A DNA stretch of 64,000 nucleotides from Mariniblastus sp. (lineage in GTDB: Bacteria; Planctomycetota; Planctomycetia; Pirellulales; Pirellulaceae). The translations under genes and the position numbers were made by a program. This document shows positions 1-8,651 of this stretch, piece after piece; within the stretch, counting starts at the first letter, position 1; each line of letters begins with the position of its first letter. Location of the stretch: positions 1-64,000 of the forward strand of contig WTFU01000162.1 in NCBI GenBank assembly GCA_011523945.1, written 5' to 3'. The notes under the pieces are model-generated. The model saw nothing but the letters and a program-made list of their open reading frames with translations. It made no database searches and was not told where the DNA came from.

Positions 1-249
1 GTGTTCCGTTGCTTCACTAGATTTAAAAAACGCACGGTCAGCGTCAGATAGATCTTTGATTGCGACAGAAACAAGATCTTTATTTTCTTTTTGGAGAACG
101 ACGTGTTCGCTGTCGTAGGCGATTAAATCGGCTTTGAAGCTGTAATGGCCGTTCGCGTCAGTCCATTCGCGAAGTTCTGTAAAACCGTAGCTCGAAGCCG
201 TGCAGGCAAATGTTAGGACTAAACCGATCAGTAATTTGTAAAAACGCAT
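1..249 (-). CDS. SHD1-domain exported protein (3' end outside the window)
   Basis: The 5' 83 codons of a minus-strand gene that runs off the left edge. Residues 1-21 form a signal peptide (basic MRFYK start, hydrophobic core, likely cut after AxA/SSYG). The rest matches the SLA1-homology-domain-1 (SHD1) pattern common in planctomycete exported proteins: 'REWTDANGHYSFKADL' followed by a VVLQKENK strand and 'IKDLSDADRAFF'. SHD1 is thought to bind peptides, but its role in planctomycetes is unknown. An AAGGTAGAG ribosome-binding-like stretch precedes the ATG. The C-terminal part, which often carries a second domain, is not visible, so only the N-terminal domain can be named with confidence. Confidence 0.75.
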   Translation of the reverse strand, partial: MRFYKLLIGLVLTFACTASSYGFTELREWTDANGHYSFKADLIAYDSEHVVLQKENKDLVSVAIKDLSDADRAFFKSSEATEH

Positions 250-480
250 TTGCTCTACCTTTAAGGAATGTTTTTTTCTTCCCTTAAATTATTTCAAGAG
301 ATGGTGGGGAGGTAAAGGCAGGAACCAGAAAGTTTTGCGAACTGACGTTTGGTCATTGAGTCCTTTGTGCGGCAGCTAAACGAGTTGGTGCTGTGCAGGT
401 AAGCAAGTAAAGAGTTAAGATCAAATGAAGCAGATAATTAATTACCTGAACTTCCAGCAACCTCTAACCGTAAAGCACCC

Positions 481-1233
481 GTGTCAAATACAGAAACAGT
501 TCGAATAATCAGTTACAACATCCACAAGGGGATTGGAGGAGTCGATCGTCGTTATCGTCCTGAACGCATAATTGAAACCCTCAAACAGTACTCAGCCGAC
601 ATCATTTTTTTACAGGAAGTTGACGATCAGGTTCCTCGTTCTCGCATGGATGTCCAAGTCGATCTATTTTCTGAGGCGTTGGAAATGAAGTACTCTGCTT
701 ATCAGCGAAATGTGTATCTGAAACAGGGGTATTACGGGAATGCAATTTTGAGTCGTTTCCCATTATTGGATGTTGAGGATGTCGATCTCACGATTCCATT
801 AAAGAAGCGCAGGCAAGGCTTGATTGCTCACTGTCGGGTGAAATTTAATGGTCATCAAAGGACGATGTTGTTGGTAAATGTTCATTTGGGGTTGGCGGGT
901 TTTGAGCGGAAGATGCAATTGCGAAAACTGTTGGAGCATAAGACGGTTCATCGCGTCCACAAAGAGACACCGGTGGTCATCGGTGGAGATTTAAATGATG
1001 TTTGGGAGAATCTTGGCAAGCAATTAATGACACCGGCTGGTTTTTCGGTTGCTGCGAAAGCGATTCGAACTTTTCCTGCAGCTTTTCCCGCACGCGCACT
1101 TGATAATTTGTTTTATCGTGGAGATTTGGCTGTCAGCCATGCATTTGCCTCAAAGTCTAAACTTGCGGGACAGGCCTCCGACCATCGTCCTCTGATCGTT
1201 GATTTTGAATTAGGTGTTACAAAAGCTGTTTGA
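481..1233 (+). CDS. Endonuclease/exonuclease/phosphatase (EEP) family protein, YbhP-like
   Basis: A 250-residue single-domain EEP hydrolase. All family motifs are visible: N13 in 'SYNIHKGIGG', E46 in FLQEVD, the GNAILSRFP strand, H135 in VNVHLGL, D170/N172 in GGDLNDVW and D-H near residue 234 in 'SDHRPLIVDF'. These build the Mg-dependent phosphodiesterase/phosphatase active site. The NIHKG signature is typical of YbhP-like members, often linked to phospholipid enzymes, but the substrate cannot be read from sequence. No signal peptide, so probably cytoplasmic. The start is GTG: an in-frame stop at 439-441 leaves no upstream ATG. It converges on the SYLF gene. Confidence 0.85.
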   Translation: MSNTETVRIISYNIHKGIGGVDRRYRPERIIETLKQYSADIIFLQEVDDQVPRSRMDVQVDLFSEALEMKYSAYQRNVYLKQGYYGNAILSRFPLLDVEDVDLTIPLKKRRQGLIAHCRVKFNGHQRTMLLVNVHLGLAGFERKMQLRKLLEHKTVHRVHKETPVVIGGDLNDVWENLGKQLMTPAGFSVAAKAIRTFPAAFPARALDNLFYRGDLAVSHAFASKSKLAGQASDHRPLIVDFELGVTKAV

Positions 1234-1326
1234 GTCACTGACAATAAATTCAGGTGCAGTTGACCTGGTAATTCCCAAATATCGATTCACTAGAAATCTT
1301 GGGGCGAGAGTGATGAAATCGTATAG

Positions 1327-1367
1327 ATAAAAAAGTGCAGTAAGCCCTACGTGAACTCACTGCACTT
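1327..1367 (-). terminator. Rho-independent terminator downstream of the SYLF gene
   Basis: A perfect 9-bp inverted repeat, AAGTGCAGT (1333-1341) and ACTGCACTT (1359-1367), flanks a 17-nt loop. On the minus strand the stem is followed by a run of six T, so it should stop transcription of the SYLF gene. The plus strand has only a weak T tract (TTGATTTTG), so it may also partly serve the converging EEP gene. Confidence 0.65.
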
Positions 1368-1403
1368 GATTTTGTGATCTGGCCTGACACGATAGTATTT
1401 GGA

Positions 1404-2474
1404 CTAATTTGTCGGAGGTGCTGGAAGATCAAAGGTTGTTTTCACGTTCGATAGCTCGTGAATGTAATGACACAGCAGACCATAAGTTGATTGAAATTCG
1501 GGGTAGCGTGCGAGTTTTTCTAATTTAGGATCCTTGCAAACGTACTCAAATTTCGACCTGCATGCGATCAAGGATTCAACTGAGGGATGTCCATTGGCTT
1601 GAAAAACCTCAGCGGGCAAGCCGAGGTACCGTTGCCAGCTTGAGTCCAGTACTCCGTACAATTCAGGAGCAATCTTGGCAAGTTGGTCACGCAATTGATC
1701 CACCTCTTTTTGGGAATACTGCTGAGCTAAGATCGGCTGAGGCTGGTTGGTAGTCGATGCTTGTAATGTAGGAACCTGATTTTTGTTTGGAGTGGTTGCC
1801 GTCGAGTTTCCGGCATATTTCATTACCTCAAGCCCTAGTTTTTGGGCGCTAGGCGGAATAATAACTGGTCCACCGGGCGTGGTTGGCTTGTAGTAGTTGG
1901 CGTTGCTGATGGAGTCCATTCGAACCACAGATCCATCAAAAGATACACCAAGAAACAGGCCACGACTTCTTGAGTAAGAGTAAATTTGGGCCCCGAGTCG
2001 AGTGTCCGTCGCCGCAGTAGCTTGCCTCCCAACTGGGCCAGCAGCGATTCCTGCATCTGCTCCGAGAGTAAGCCTCCCCGATAACAGCCCGTTGACGCTT
2101 TTCCGTGTCTTAAAAACCAAAACGACATCCGTCGATTGAACACCGGCCTGCCAACCAATGTTACCGCCGGTGAGACTGGCGAAAACGGGTGCATGCCATC
2201 CTCCCTTGTCGTCTCGAATCATGATGACCCCGTTTCCATGCCGTGCACCTACGACGAAACTGGCTTTGACAACACTGGGAAATATCGCAACCGCCTGTGC
2301 ATCGTGCAACATGCTCCGAGGTATTCCTTCGGCAGGAATCGACATGATCTCCTTCAGAACAACAATCGATTCATTCACCGTTTGTTCCTCTTTATATTGC
2401 CCGGAAACCAAAGAGCATTGGCTCATTAAAATGCCGATACAGATAGCCTGAGCTAAGATAGTTGTTCGTTTCAT
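1404..2474 (-). CDS. SYLF/Ysc84-type lipid-binding domain protein, exported
   Basis: 356 residues: a signal peptide (1-25, ending CSLVSGQ), a SYLF (DUF500/Ysc84) domain at about 35-195, then a Thr/Asn/Gln-rich linker and an unassigned helical C-terminus. SYLF hallmarks are 'GIPRSMLHDAQAVAIFPSV', 'GNGVIMIRDDKGGWHAPVF', the GGNIGWQAG turn and 'GRLTLGADAGIAAGPVGR'. In eukaryotes this fold binds phosphoinositides and actin; bacterial copies are exported and of unknown function, and membrane-lipid binding is an inference. An AAGGA ribosome-binding site lies about 9 nt upstream of the ATG and a terminator follows the gene. Confidence 0.85.
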   Translation of the reverse strand: MKRTTILAQAICIGILMSQCSLVSGQYKEEQTVNESIVVLKEIMSIPAEGIPRSMLHDAQAVAIFPSVVKASFVVGARHGNGVIMIRDDKGGWHAPVFASLTGGNIGWQAGVQSTDVVLVFKTRKSVNGLLSGRLTLGADAGIAAGPVGRQATAATDTRLGAQIYSYSRSRGLFLGVSFDGSVVRMDSISNANYYKPTTPGGPVIIPPSAQKLGLEVMKYAGNSTATTPNKNQVPTLQASTTNQPQPILAQQYSQKEVDQLRDQLAKIAPELYGVLDSSWQRYLGLPAEVFQANGHPSVESLIACRSKFEYVCKDPKLEKLARYPEFQSTYGLLCHYIHELSNVKTTFDLPAPPTN

Positions 2475-2715
2475 GTTGTTGTTCCTTGTCTGGCGAGCCT
2501 GTCTAAATCGAATCTCAGATCGACTAACGGCCGGGTCGAGAAGTTACCAGCCTATTCGACCCGGCAAAATTAGGTCAAGACGAATCGCAGCCGCGTTTTT
2601 AGGGGCGTTTTCGCAAAAGGCATAGCGTGTCTTCATGAAGCAAGCCGTTAAAGAGGCGGTTGCGATTTGAGTTTGCTCAGATTGGGAACCAGTGGTCTTG
2701 GCCGGTGGCAGTTTG

Positions 2716-4014
2716 CTAGTTTTGGGTAGACTTTGGCTCATCGATCCGCGTCATTGTCCACTGTTGAGTTTGACCGTTATCGAAGTGGATTAAAGCGCCA
2801 GCTTCGTTTTCCGTCAAGTTGTAAAGACCGGTTTCCATAATTGGCCATTGTTTCCCAATTGGTCCCCAAGCAGCCCGTTGGCTTTCTTTGTCGACGGTTC
2901 CTTCAACTTCGAAAGAGTTTTTAGAGAGAGTGTTTTGAAAGGTGCCTCCGATTAATCCTTCTTTGCTAATCGCGAGTTGAACGTAAAGAGTCGCATTTTC
3001 AATGGAGCCTTCGTTTTCAGTGAGTGCGAAAACGCCCAGCGGTAGCCATTCTACCTTGTTGGGATCAACCTCCGGTGCACTTTCAGCAATCGTCTGTGCT
3101 TGCTGCGAGTATTCTTCAGGAGTGCCAACAGGGTTGCCCTGGTAGTACACCTGGTCTCCTTCGTAGTAGATGTTAGTGCCGTAGTCATAGTAAACCGGCT
3201 GCCGATTGATTCCATTGAGCCACCAACTGGTAATTGCGCCTGCGGTGGCGAATGCCCACCAGTTGTTGTTGTATCGATTCCAATGATAACGGTAGTTTGG
3301 ATATCGTCCCCAGTAACCGGGTCCATAAGCAGGAAGATAAACTGGACGGGGCGGACGGTAACCGGGCGGGCGGTATCCTATGGGGCGTGATCCGGGGGGG
3401 CGGTAGCCGGGGGGGCGATTTCCCGGTTTGATTTTCGCGGGGTAGTGAACGGGGCGAACCGTGTTTACTGGTGGCACCTTAATCGCAGGTTTCGGCGTCG
3501 GTCGCGTCTCCGGTCGAGGAGTAGGGCGAGGTGTTGGTCGAACGGTCGGTTTGTCGACCGGGTTAGCAGGCAATGTCGCTGGCCGATCCTTTAAAAAGTT
3601 TCCTGCAGCACCCCCCTGAGGACGTTGGGATGGTTTTGTCGTCGGCTTCCGGAAATCCATGAATTGATCGATTTGCGAAGGCGTAGGCCGCGTTTTATTT
3701 TTGCCAGTTGCCGGACGGGGATTGGTCGGAAATTTAATATTAGGTTGTTTTTTATTGGAAAAATTGGACGAAGGTCGAGTGATTGGTCTTTTGGTCGGTT
3801 TAACTTTGGGAATTGATTTATTGGACGATGGACGGTGCATCGACGGTGAGTGGCTGGCCGACGGGCGTGTCATCGTTTTTTTAGACGGCATTGCACGGCT
3901 TTTACTTTTGATGTGTTTCGCTGATCCTCGTTGAGCCAGCGCCTCACTGGCGACCAGACTTAAACCGAAGAACAGGAAGGTGACTAGCTGGGTATGCGTT
4001 GTGGATAAATTCAT
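2716..4014 (-). CDS. Exported Arg/Pro-rich low-complexity protein with C-terminal beta domain
   Basis: 432 residues with no family I can name firmly. Residues 1-28 are a signal peptide ending ALAQ. Residues 30-225 are strongly basic low complexity (K/R/P/S/T), with repeats such as RPTPRPTPRPETRPTPKP and GYRPPGSRPIGYRPPGY. A Tyr/Trp-rich segment (225-300, 'YNNNWWAFATAGAITSWW') leads to a soluble C-terminal domain (about 320-430), probably beta-rich. The layout resembles planctomycete proteins once labelled 'mu-protocadherin-like'. The positive charge suggests binding to acidic glycans or the wall, which is inference. It lies 44 bp downstream of the NTF2-like gene on the same strand, so a two-gene operon is likely. 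Confidence 0.7.
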   Translation of the reverse strand: MNLSTTHTQLVTFLFFGLSLVASEALAQRGSAKHIKSKSRAMPSKKTMTRPSASHSPSMHRPSSNKSIPKVKPTKRPITRPSSNFSNKKQPNIKFPTNPRPATGKNKTRPTPSQIDQFMDFRKPTTKPSQRPQGGAAGNFLKDRPATLPANPVDKPTVRPTPRPTPRPETRPTPKPAIKVPPVNTVRPVHYPAKIKPGNRPPGYRPPGSRPIGYRPPGYRPPRPVYLPAYGPGYWGRYPNYRYHWNRYNNNWWAFATAGAITSWWLNGINRQPVYYDYGTNIYYEGDQVYYQGNPVGTPEEYSQQAQTIAESAPEVDPNKVEWLPLGVFALTENEGSIENATLYVQLAISKEGLIGGTFQNTLSKNSFEVEGTVDKESQRAAWGPIGKQWPIMETGLYNLTENEAGALIHFDNGQTQQWTMTRIDEPKSTQN

Positions 4015-4058
4015 CGCTAAAGCTCTTGCGAATATTGGAAAGAAAAGAAGAGAGATGG

Positions 4059-4988
4059 TTACTTTCGCCGTGAGCGAATGCTTTCAATATTTGGCATCAG
4101 TTGACCGTCGATTACGCGGTTTATTTTTTTCCAACTGTGTTCACCATTTTCATGTAAATCAAAGACACCACTGAATGAACCGGACCCACCGTCGGCGAAA
4201 CTCGCGACAGACTGAACGGTCCATTGGTTTTCTCCGGGATGCCATGTTCCTCTGATTAATCCGCCGTCTGAATCAAAAAGCCAACTGCGGATCAATTTAG
4301 CGTTCGCATCCCAGCCAATCATTTGAAGGCCGGAGGCGATGGTTTTATTAGAAGAGTCTGTCACGGTGAATTTTCTACTGATGAAGTTTTGGTTGACAGT
4401 CCATTGACACGTGTATTCGATCCGATGCCCTGGAGCCTTCGCTGTCCATTGACCAATCAACCATTCCAGTCTCTTTAGTTCAGCGTAGCTAGAATTAACT
4501 ATCTCAGGTTCAGTCTCGCTGACACGATCAATCAGCCATTTATCCTTTTGCTTAACAAAGACGACGTCGTAGTCTGATTGACTGGTTTGGCCGTCTTTGG
4601 TGAAAACTGTTGCCCTGCCCTGCTCGAGCGCGACATTGGGAGAAATAAATTTGATTGAATCAGTTTCAAGTGAAATGTTTATCGAGGGGGAACCGGCAAA
4701 GAGAACTTCAAATTGCTGACGCATTGCGGCACGCCCTGTTGTGGTACCACTTACAGGGCTGGCGTAAACACCTTCCGCAGACCAATGCGAAACTAATGTC
4801 TCGATGTTTTTTGTATTAAAAGCAGACTCATACGAAGAAATTACCGCTTCTATAGAACGCTTATCCTGCTCGCCGAGCCCTGTGGGTTGAGCCGCTGGTT
4901 TTTGAGGGGGCGTTTCCTGAGAGACAATGGGGTGAACCAGTCCGAGGGTTAGAAATCCGGCAAAAAGGAACAACAAAGATTGATGCAT
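4059..4988 (-). CDS. Exported SnoaL/NTF2-like (SgcJ/EcaC-type) protein
   Basis: 309 residues: signal peptide (1-24), Pro-rich linker, and an NTF2-like cone domain at about 40-165. The family pattern is visible in 'IEAVISSYESAFNTKNIE', 'LVSHWSAEGVYASPVSGT' and 'YDVVFVKQKDKWLIDRVSE'. The second half begins 'LERLEWLIGQWTAKAPG'-like and resembles lipocalin-like DUF1579 domains (W..G.W). This pairing of NTF2-like and DUF1579-like parts is common in planctomycete exported proteins. No catalytic role can be assigned. It is probably the first gene of an operon with the Arg/Pro-rich protein and is divergent from the MscS gene. Confidence 0.7.
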   Translation of the reverse strand: MHQSLLFLFAGFLTLGLVHPIVSQETPPQKPAAQPTGLGEQDKRSIEAVISSYESAFNTKNIETLVSHWSAEGVYASPVSGTTTGRAAMRQQFEVLFAGSPSINISLETDSIKFISPNVALEQGRATVFTKDGQTSQSDYDVVFVKQKDKWLIDRVSETEPEIVNSSYAELKRLEWLIGQWTAKAPGHRIEYTCQWTVNQNFISRKFTVTDSSNKTIASGLQMIGWDANAKLIRSWLFDSDGGLIRGTWHPGENQWTVQSVASFADGGSGSFSGVFDLHENGEHSWKKINRVIDGQLMPNIESIRSRRK

Positions 4989-5351
4989 GGCGTTCTCGCG
5001 CTTAATTGATTGGCTCGATTTTACCTTGTTTTATCGAGCTCCGATCGGTTGCCACGAATTGTAGTGCATGATCAGGAAAGCTGGAATGACCTGAAGTTCA
5101 TAGGTAGCGGCACAATAGGTAAACACTCGTTTTGTCACTCACGCGAGAGCCGATCAAACATGCCAGCGGAAAATGTGTTTCGCTAGCACTGGTCAGCATG
5201 TTGTATTCTGGCATTTGGAAGCAATAAGGGATGGAGTAAATTTTCTGCAGAAGTACTGGTTTTCATTCTCATTCCACTATGAAAATCGAGTCGTGTTCAT
5301 GGACGAACCCGACGCAATTCAGCAGAGACTTGGCGTACGAAAGTCATTCGA
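4989..5351. other. Divergent intergenic region, mscS-like and NTF2-like genes
   Basis: A 363-bp gap between divergent genes that should hold both promoters, though I see no convincing pair of sigma-70 boxes. It contains a 60-codon plus-strand ORF (5173-5355) whose TGA overlaps the ATG of the channel gene (ATGA). It has no recognisable domain or good ribosome-binding site, so I do not call it as a gene. A role as a translationally coupled leader is possible but unsupported. Confidence 0.4.
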
Positions 5352-7700
5352 ATGATTCGATCATACTTTAGCGGGCGCGCTGTCATTTTGGCATTCACAG
5401 CATTGACGGCGTCGAGTACCCATTGGTGCACAGTATCCTTTGGGCAGACGCCGGTAGATTTGGTGGTCCAAAAGGCAGTGGCTGATAAGCCGGTGGTGTC
5501 CGATGAATTTTGGCCCACTCGCGACGACATTCTCAGACGACTCGAACTCAATGAATCTGAACTGAGCCGATCCGAGGTGCAGCTCCGCGCGACCGAATTT
5601 GGGCAAGATACAGCATGGCTGATCGAGTCGATAAAAACCCAAATCGCGCAGCGTCAGTTTCTTAAAACCGTGTATCAACAACATCTGTCCTTGCTGGATG
5701 CGAGTGCCGCGAGTGACGTTACGAATGACGAATTGGAAAAAGAGCTTGAGAGTTTCAACGATCGCCAGATTGCCGTCAGCGAAATGCTTTCTTTCGGGGA
5801 GGTGGAACGACTCAAAGCGGTGTTTGATAACGAAGGTAATCGAATCGCCACGATACAGGCGGAAATCGATTCAATCAAAGGGATGAAAGAAAGCGCTCGG
5901 ATGCGATTGGAGGCTTTTGAACGCACGCTTCGCCAGGCAAACGAAGCGAGTGAAGATGAAGTGGAGTCAATCGAGTCAACGAAGCAAAAGAGGAAACGGG
6001 ATACACTTGCACTGTCGATCGAGATTAGTAAATCATCGATCGGGAAGATGGTCTTGGAACTTCAGATTCTCTCAGACCAACTGCGTGTCCACCGAAGTCG
6101 AGTGGAGCAGTTGAGTAAGATTTTGGAAGCTTCTCCACAAAGAACGATCATTTCAGAAGCTGATTTGAAACAGCAAGTAGCACAATTAGCGGGGCGCGAG
6201 AAGGAACTTCGTGGTGGGTTAGTCGCGCTGCAAGATTTGTTGAATGAATTGCAGGTCAAGTTTGACGAGACGCTAAAACACGAAGATTTGGACTCGAAAG
6301 CGCGTCTTCAGGTTTTTTCAATTCATGAAATGCTCCAAGAGAATTACCGTCTGCGGGCTTCCTATTTGAATGCCTCCATTTCGGAAATTTTTGTTCTTCA
6401 ATATTTGTGGCGAGTTCGTTTTGAAATTGCAAACGATCTACTCAATGAAGAATTGGTGGAGGATGCTGTTTTGCGGGTTGAGCAACTCGATAGCCGTTTA
6501 GCGAATTCTAAATCGTTGGTCGAGTTGCATTTGGATCAGGTAAGAGGGCTTAGTTCGGCTCCCCGATTAGCATTGGTTGCTGATGCAGAAACAACGCAAT
6601 TACTTTCAACTTGGCGCGAATTAAGCCGCGACGCAGTCAGCGAGTTTTTTAAAGATGGGAACCAGCGACTGTTGCAAATTGAAATTGCCGAACAGTTGTC
6701 GCAGCGCGTCACAGAAGAACTCGAACGAGAAGGTTTGACTGCAGCGGAAACCTGGAGCTGGAGTTTCTTGTCGACGACAGCCATGCAGTGGTGGAACTTT
6801 GAATTTTTCAGCGTGGATGATCGCTCTATTACGGCGGGGAAGATTCTTTCCGGTGTTCTAATGCTGTTCATCGGCCTGTTTGTTAGTCGTCACACCAGTC
6901 ATGTCATCGGTCCCCGTCTGTTGCGGCGCTTCGGCGTCCACGAAGGCGGAATGCCTGCGTTGCAGACGATCCTCTTTTATCTGCTGTGTGTTGGTTTCTG
7001 TTTTTTGACGCTCGAGTGGCTAAATATACCGTTCACGGTTTTTGCTTTCTTAGGTGGAGCGGCGGCGATTGCGATCGGTTTTGGCAGTCAGACGCTTCTC
7101 AATAACTTTATCTCTGGCTTGATTATTTTAGGTGAACGGCCGGTACGGGTGGGGGACCTGATCGAAATTGACGATGTGCGAGGGAACATTACTCACATTG
7201 GAGCTAGGAGTACTAAATTACAGACGGGCGAGAACCTCGAGATAATTGTTCCCAATTCAAAGTTTATGGAACAACGACTGATTAATTGGACTTTGTCAAG
7301 CAATGAAATCCGAACGGTAATTAAGATCGGCGTTGCCTATGGTTCGCCGACCGATAAGGTCATTATACTTTTGCAGACAGCGTTAAAAGAATGCCCTGCG
7401 GTTAATTCAACCCCCGAGCCCATTGTTCTGTTTTCTGATTTCGGTGCCGATGCCCTGCAGTTTGAGTTGCATTTTTGGGTTCATATGCAGCGTTTGATGG
7501 AAGGAAAAAAAGCCGAAAGCGATGTGCGAAGAAAAATCGATGAGGTGCTTCGGGCGCATGATATTTGCGTGGCATTCCCGCAAAGAGATATTCATCTCGA
7601 CGTAAAAGATCCGATCCAAATCAGCTTGGCAGAGTTTCAATCACCGCGGGTTACTGCTTACACGCACCCGGGCGGCAGTGGGATTCGAAGGGCGGCTTAG
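5352..7700 (+). CDS. Large MscS-family mechanosensitive channel
   Basis: 782 residues. A signal peptide-like N-terminus (1-31, ending SFGQ) precedes a long Glu/Lys/Arg/Leu-rich coiled coil (about 55-480) expected in the periplasm. The membrane part has helices at about 496-512, 536-560 and 562-600; the last carries the Gly/Ala-rich MscS pore helix ('FLGGAAAIAIGFGSQTLL'). The MscS beta domain follows ('ILGERPVRVGDLIEIDD', 'VPNSKFMEQRLINWTLS') and then the alpha/beta vestibule. The coiled coil recalls MscK/YbiO-type large channels, but fewer membrane helices are visible than the eleven of MscK. Role: tension-gated release of solutes on hypo-osmotic shock. The start overlaps a short upstream ORF by ATGA. 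Confidence 0.9.
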   Translation: MIRSYFSGRAVILAFTALTASSTHWCTVSFGQTPVDLVVQKAVADKPVVSDEFWPTRDDILRRLELNESELSRSEVQLRATEFGQDTAWLIESIKTQIAQRQFLKTVYQQHLSLLDASAASDVTNDELEKELESFNDRQIAVSEMLSFGEVERLKAVFDNEGNRIATIQAEIDSIKGMKESARMRLEAFERTLRQANEASEDEVESIESTKQKRKRDTLALSIEISKSSIGKMVLELQILSDQLRVHRSRVEQLSKILEASPQRTIISEADLKQQVAQLAGREKELRGGLVALQDLLNELQVKFDETLKHEDLDSKARLQVFSIHEMLQENYRLRASYLNASISEIFVLQYLWRVRFEIANDLLNEELVEDAVLRVEQLDSRLANSKSLVELHLDQVRGLSSAPRLALVADAETTQLLSTWRELSRDAVSEFFKDGNQRLLQIEIAEQLSQRVTEELEREGLTAAETWSWSFLSTTAMQWWNFEFFSVDDRSITAGKILSGVLMLFIGLFVSRHTSHVIGPRLLRRFGVHEGGMPALQTILFYLLCVGFCFLTLEWLNIPFTVFAFLGGAAAIAIGFGSQTLLNNFISGLIILGERPVRVGDLIEIDDVRGNITHIGARSTKLQTGENLEIIVPNSKFMEQRLINWTLSSNEIRTVIKIGVAYGSPTDKVIILLQTALKECPAVNSTPEPIVLFSDFGADALQFELHFWVHMQRLMEGKKAESDVRRKIDEVLRAHDICVAFPQRDIHLDVKDPIQISLAEFQSPRVTAYTHPGGSGIRRAA

Positions 7701-7754
7701 TTAAACAATGCTTGGCTAGTCTCTGTTCGCCTCGATGCAGTTTAATCGATCGCC

Positions 7755-8201
7755 TCAATTGAACGTCTTAGTTGATTCGTCGATATCTGTTTCGAGGGGG
7801 AGTCGCTTGGCCGTGGTTCGCAATCGATTGATGGCGCGGAATATGTGCGGCTTGGCGAGCAGTTTTCGGACAAAAGATTGTTTGCCGGGGAAATCGAGAA
7901 GCAACAAACCGACAACGATCGAAAGGATACCCTGACCTGGTGTCAGCAGCATGACAGTGCCTACGATCAGAAAGACAGTTCCTAGTGTGTTGCGGCCAAG
8001 TTTTGCGAGCAGATGTTTCCAAGTGTTTGGTGGAGATTCAACGGGAGTTGGATTGGAAAGATAGTCGGCGGGTAGTCTGAGCAAGACCATAGAAACGCCG
8101 AATGCACTAAATAAAAATGCGATCACCGAAAACGTTACCAACCAAGGCACGAAATTCCCCCAGGGGATATTTTGAAGTTGCGGAAGATACTTTTCGAGCA
8201 T
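7755..8201 (-). CDS. PGPGW-family transmembrane protein
   Basis: 148 residues with hydrophobic helices at about 18-42 and 75-105. The second holds the family signature region 'LLTPGQGILSIVVGLLLLDF' followed by a basic cytoplasmic tail ('PGKQSFVRKLLAKPHIFRAI'). This matches the small bacterial membrane family named after its PGPGW motif (here TPGQGI). The function is unknown; the family is widespread in planctomycetes and actinobacteria. It converges on the MscS-like gene with a 54-bp gap. Confidence 0.75.
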   Translation of the reverse strand: MLEKYLPQLQNIPWGNFVPWLVTFSVIAFLFSAFGVSMVLLRLPADYLSNPTPVESPPNTWKHLLAKLGRNTLGTVFLIVGTVMLLTPGQGILSIVVGLLLLDFPGKQSFVRKLLAKPHIFRAINRLRTTAKRLPLETDIDESTKTFN

Positions 8202-8651
8202 TGAGGTTTGCCGATAACAGGGATTTCGAAACAGACGGTAGATCTGTTTGAATCAGGAATGCGCCTCCCGATGATAGCTTGTTGCGGGTTTGCGCCAATG
8301 TGAAACCTGTATTTGCCATACCCGTTAAAACTAAATGGTCATGGTCGGTGAGCGTCAATTAATGTTGAGTCGACCAATCTGAAAATGGCGGACGGGGCGG
8401 CCTGCAGTAATGCGGGATTGGACTTAGTCAGAGAGTGAGGTTGGCTCGAACGCCATTGCAAGTTTATAACGATCATAGTGAATTAAGGCATTCTCGGAGT
8501 CGGGCGTTCGCTTGTAACAATTGTGCCCGACGAAAGCAGCTTTAAGTAAGCTTTAACGGTTAAAACACCAATAATTTCCGACTTTTTCGCTTGAAAATCG
8601 CCCCCTTCCGTTTTATGATTGCGCCGTCAAATTTTCCCCGGAACAAGAACA
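8202..8651. other. Divergent intergenic region with one clear promoter
   Basis: A 450-bp gap between the PGPGW gene and the exported Gly/Tyr-rich protein. Its right end holds a good sigma-70 promoter (8591-8619, listed separately). In the remaining 390 bp I see no RNA gene, repeat or supported ORF; an 83-codon minus-strand frame at 8107-8358 is out of phase with the PGPGW gene and looks spurious. Confidence 0.5.
8591..8619 (+). promoter_or_regulatory. Sigma-70-type promoter of the 8652 gene
   Basis: TTGAAA at 8591-8596 and TATGAT at 8614-8619 are separated by exactly 17 bp. Transcription would start near 8626, leaving a leader of about 26 nt before the ATG at 8652. This also argues against the upstream in-frame start codon at 8619, which lies at the edge of the -10 box. 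Confidence 0.65.

Noticed and set aside
2544-2741. 65-codon minus-strand ORF between the Arg/Pro-rich and SYLF genes
   Set aside because: It starts inside the end of the Arg/Pro-rich gene, shows no family features and has no good start signal.
3340-3560. DNA repeats with G/C-rich units as a possible mobile or structural element
   Set aside because: They are the codons of the Arg/Pro repeats in the 2716-4014 protein, not an independent element.
5173-5355. 60-codon ORF overlapping the mscS start by ATGA
   Set aside because: The overlap would suit translational coupling, but there is no domain, no clear ribosome-binding site and its length is within chance for this gap.
8619-8651. Upstream start codon (8619) for the Gly/Tyr-rich exported protein
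   Set aside because: It lies at the edge of the -10 box of a good promoter and would bury the signal peptide behind 11 residues.
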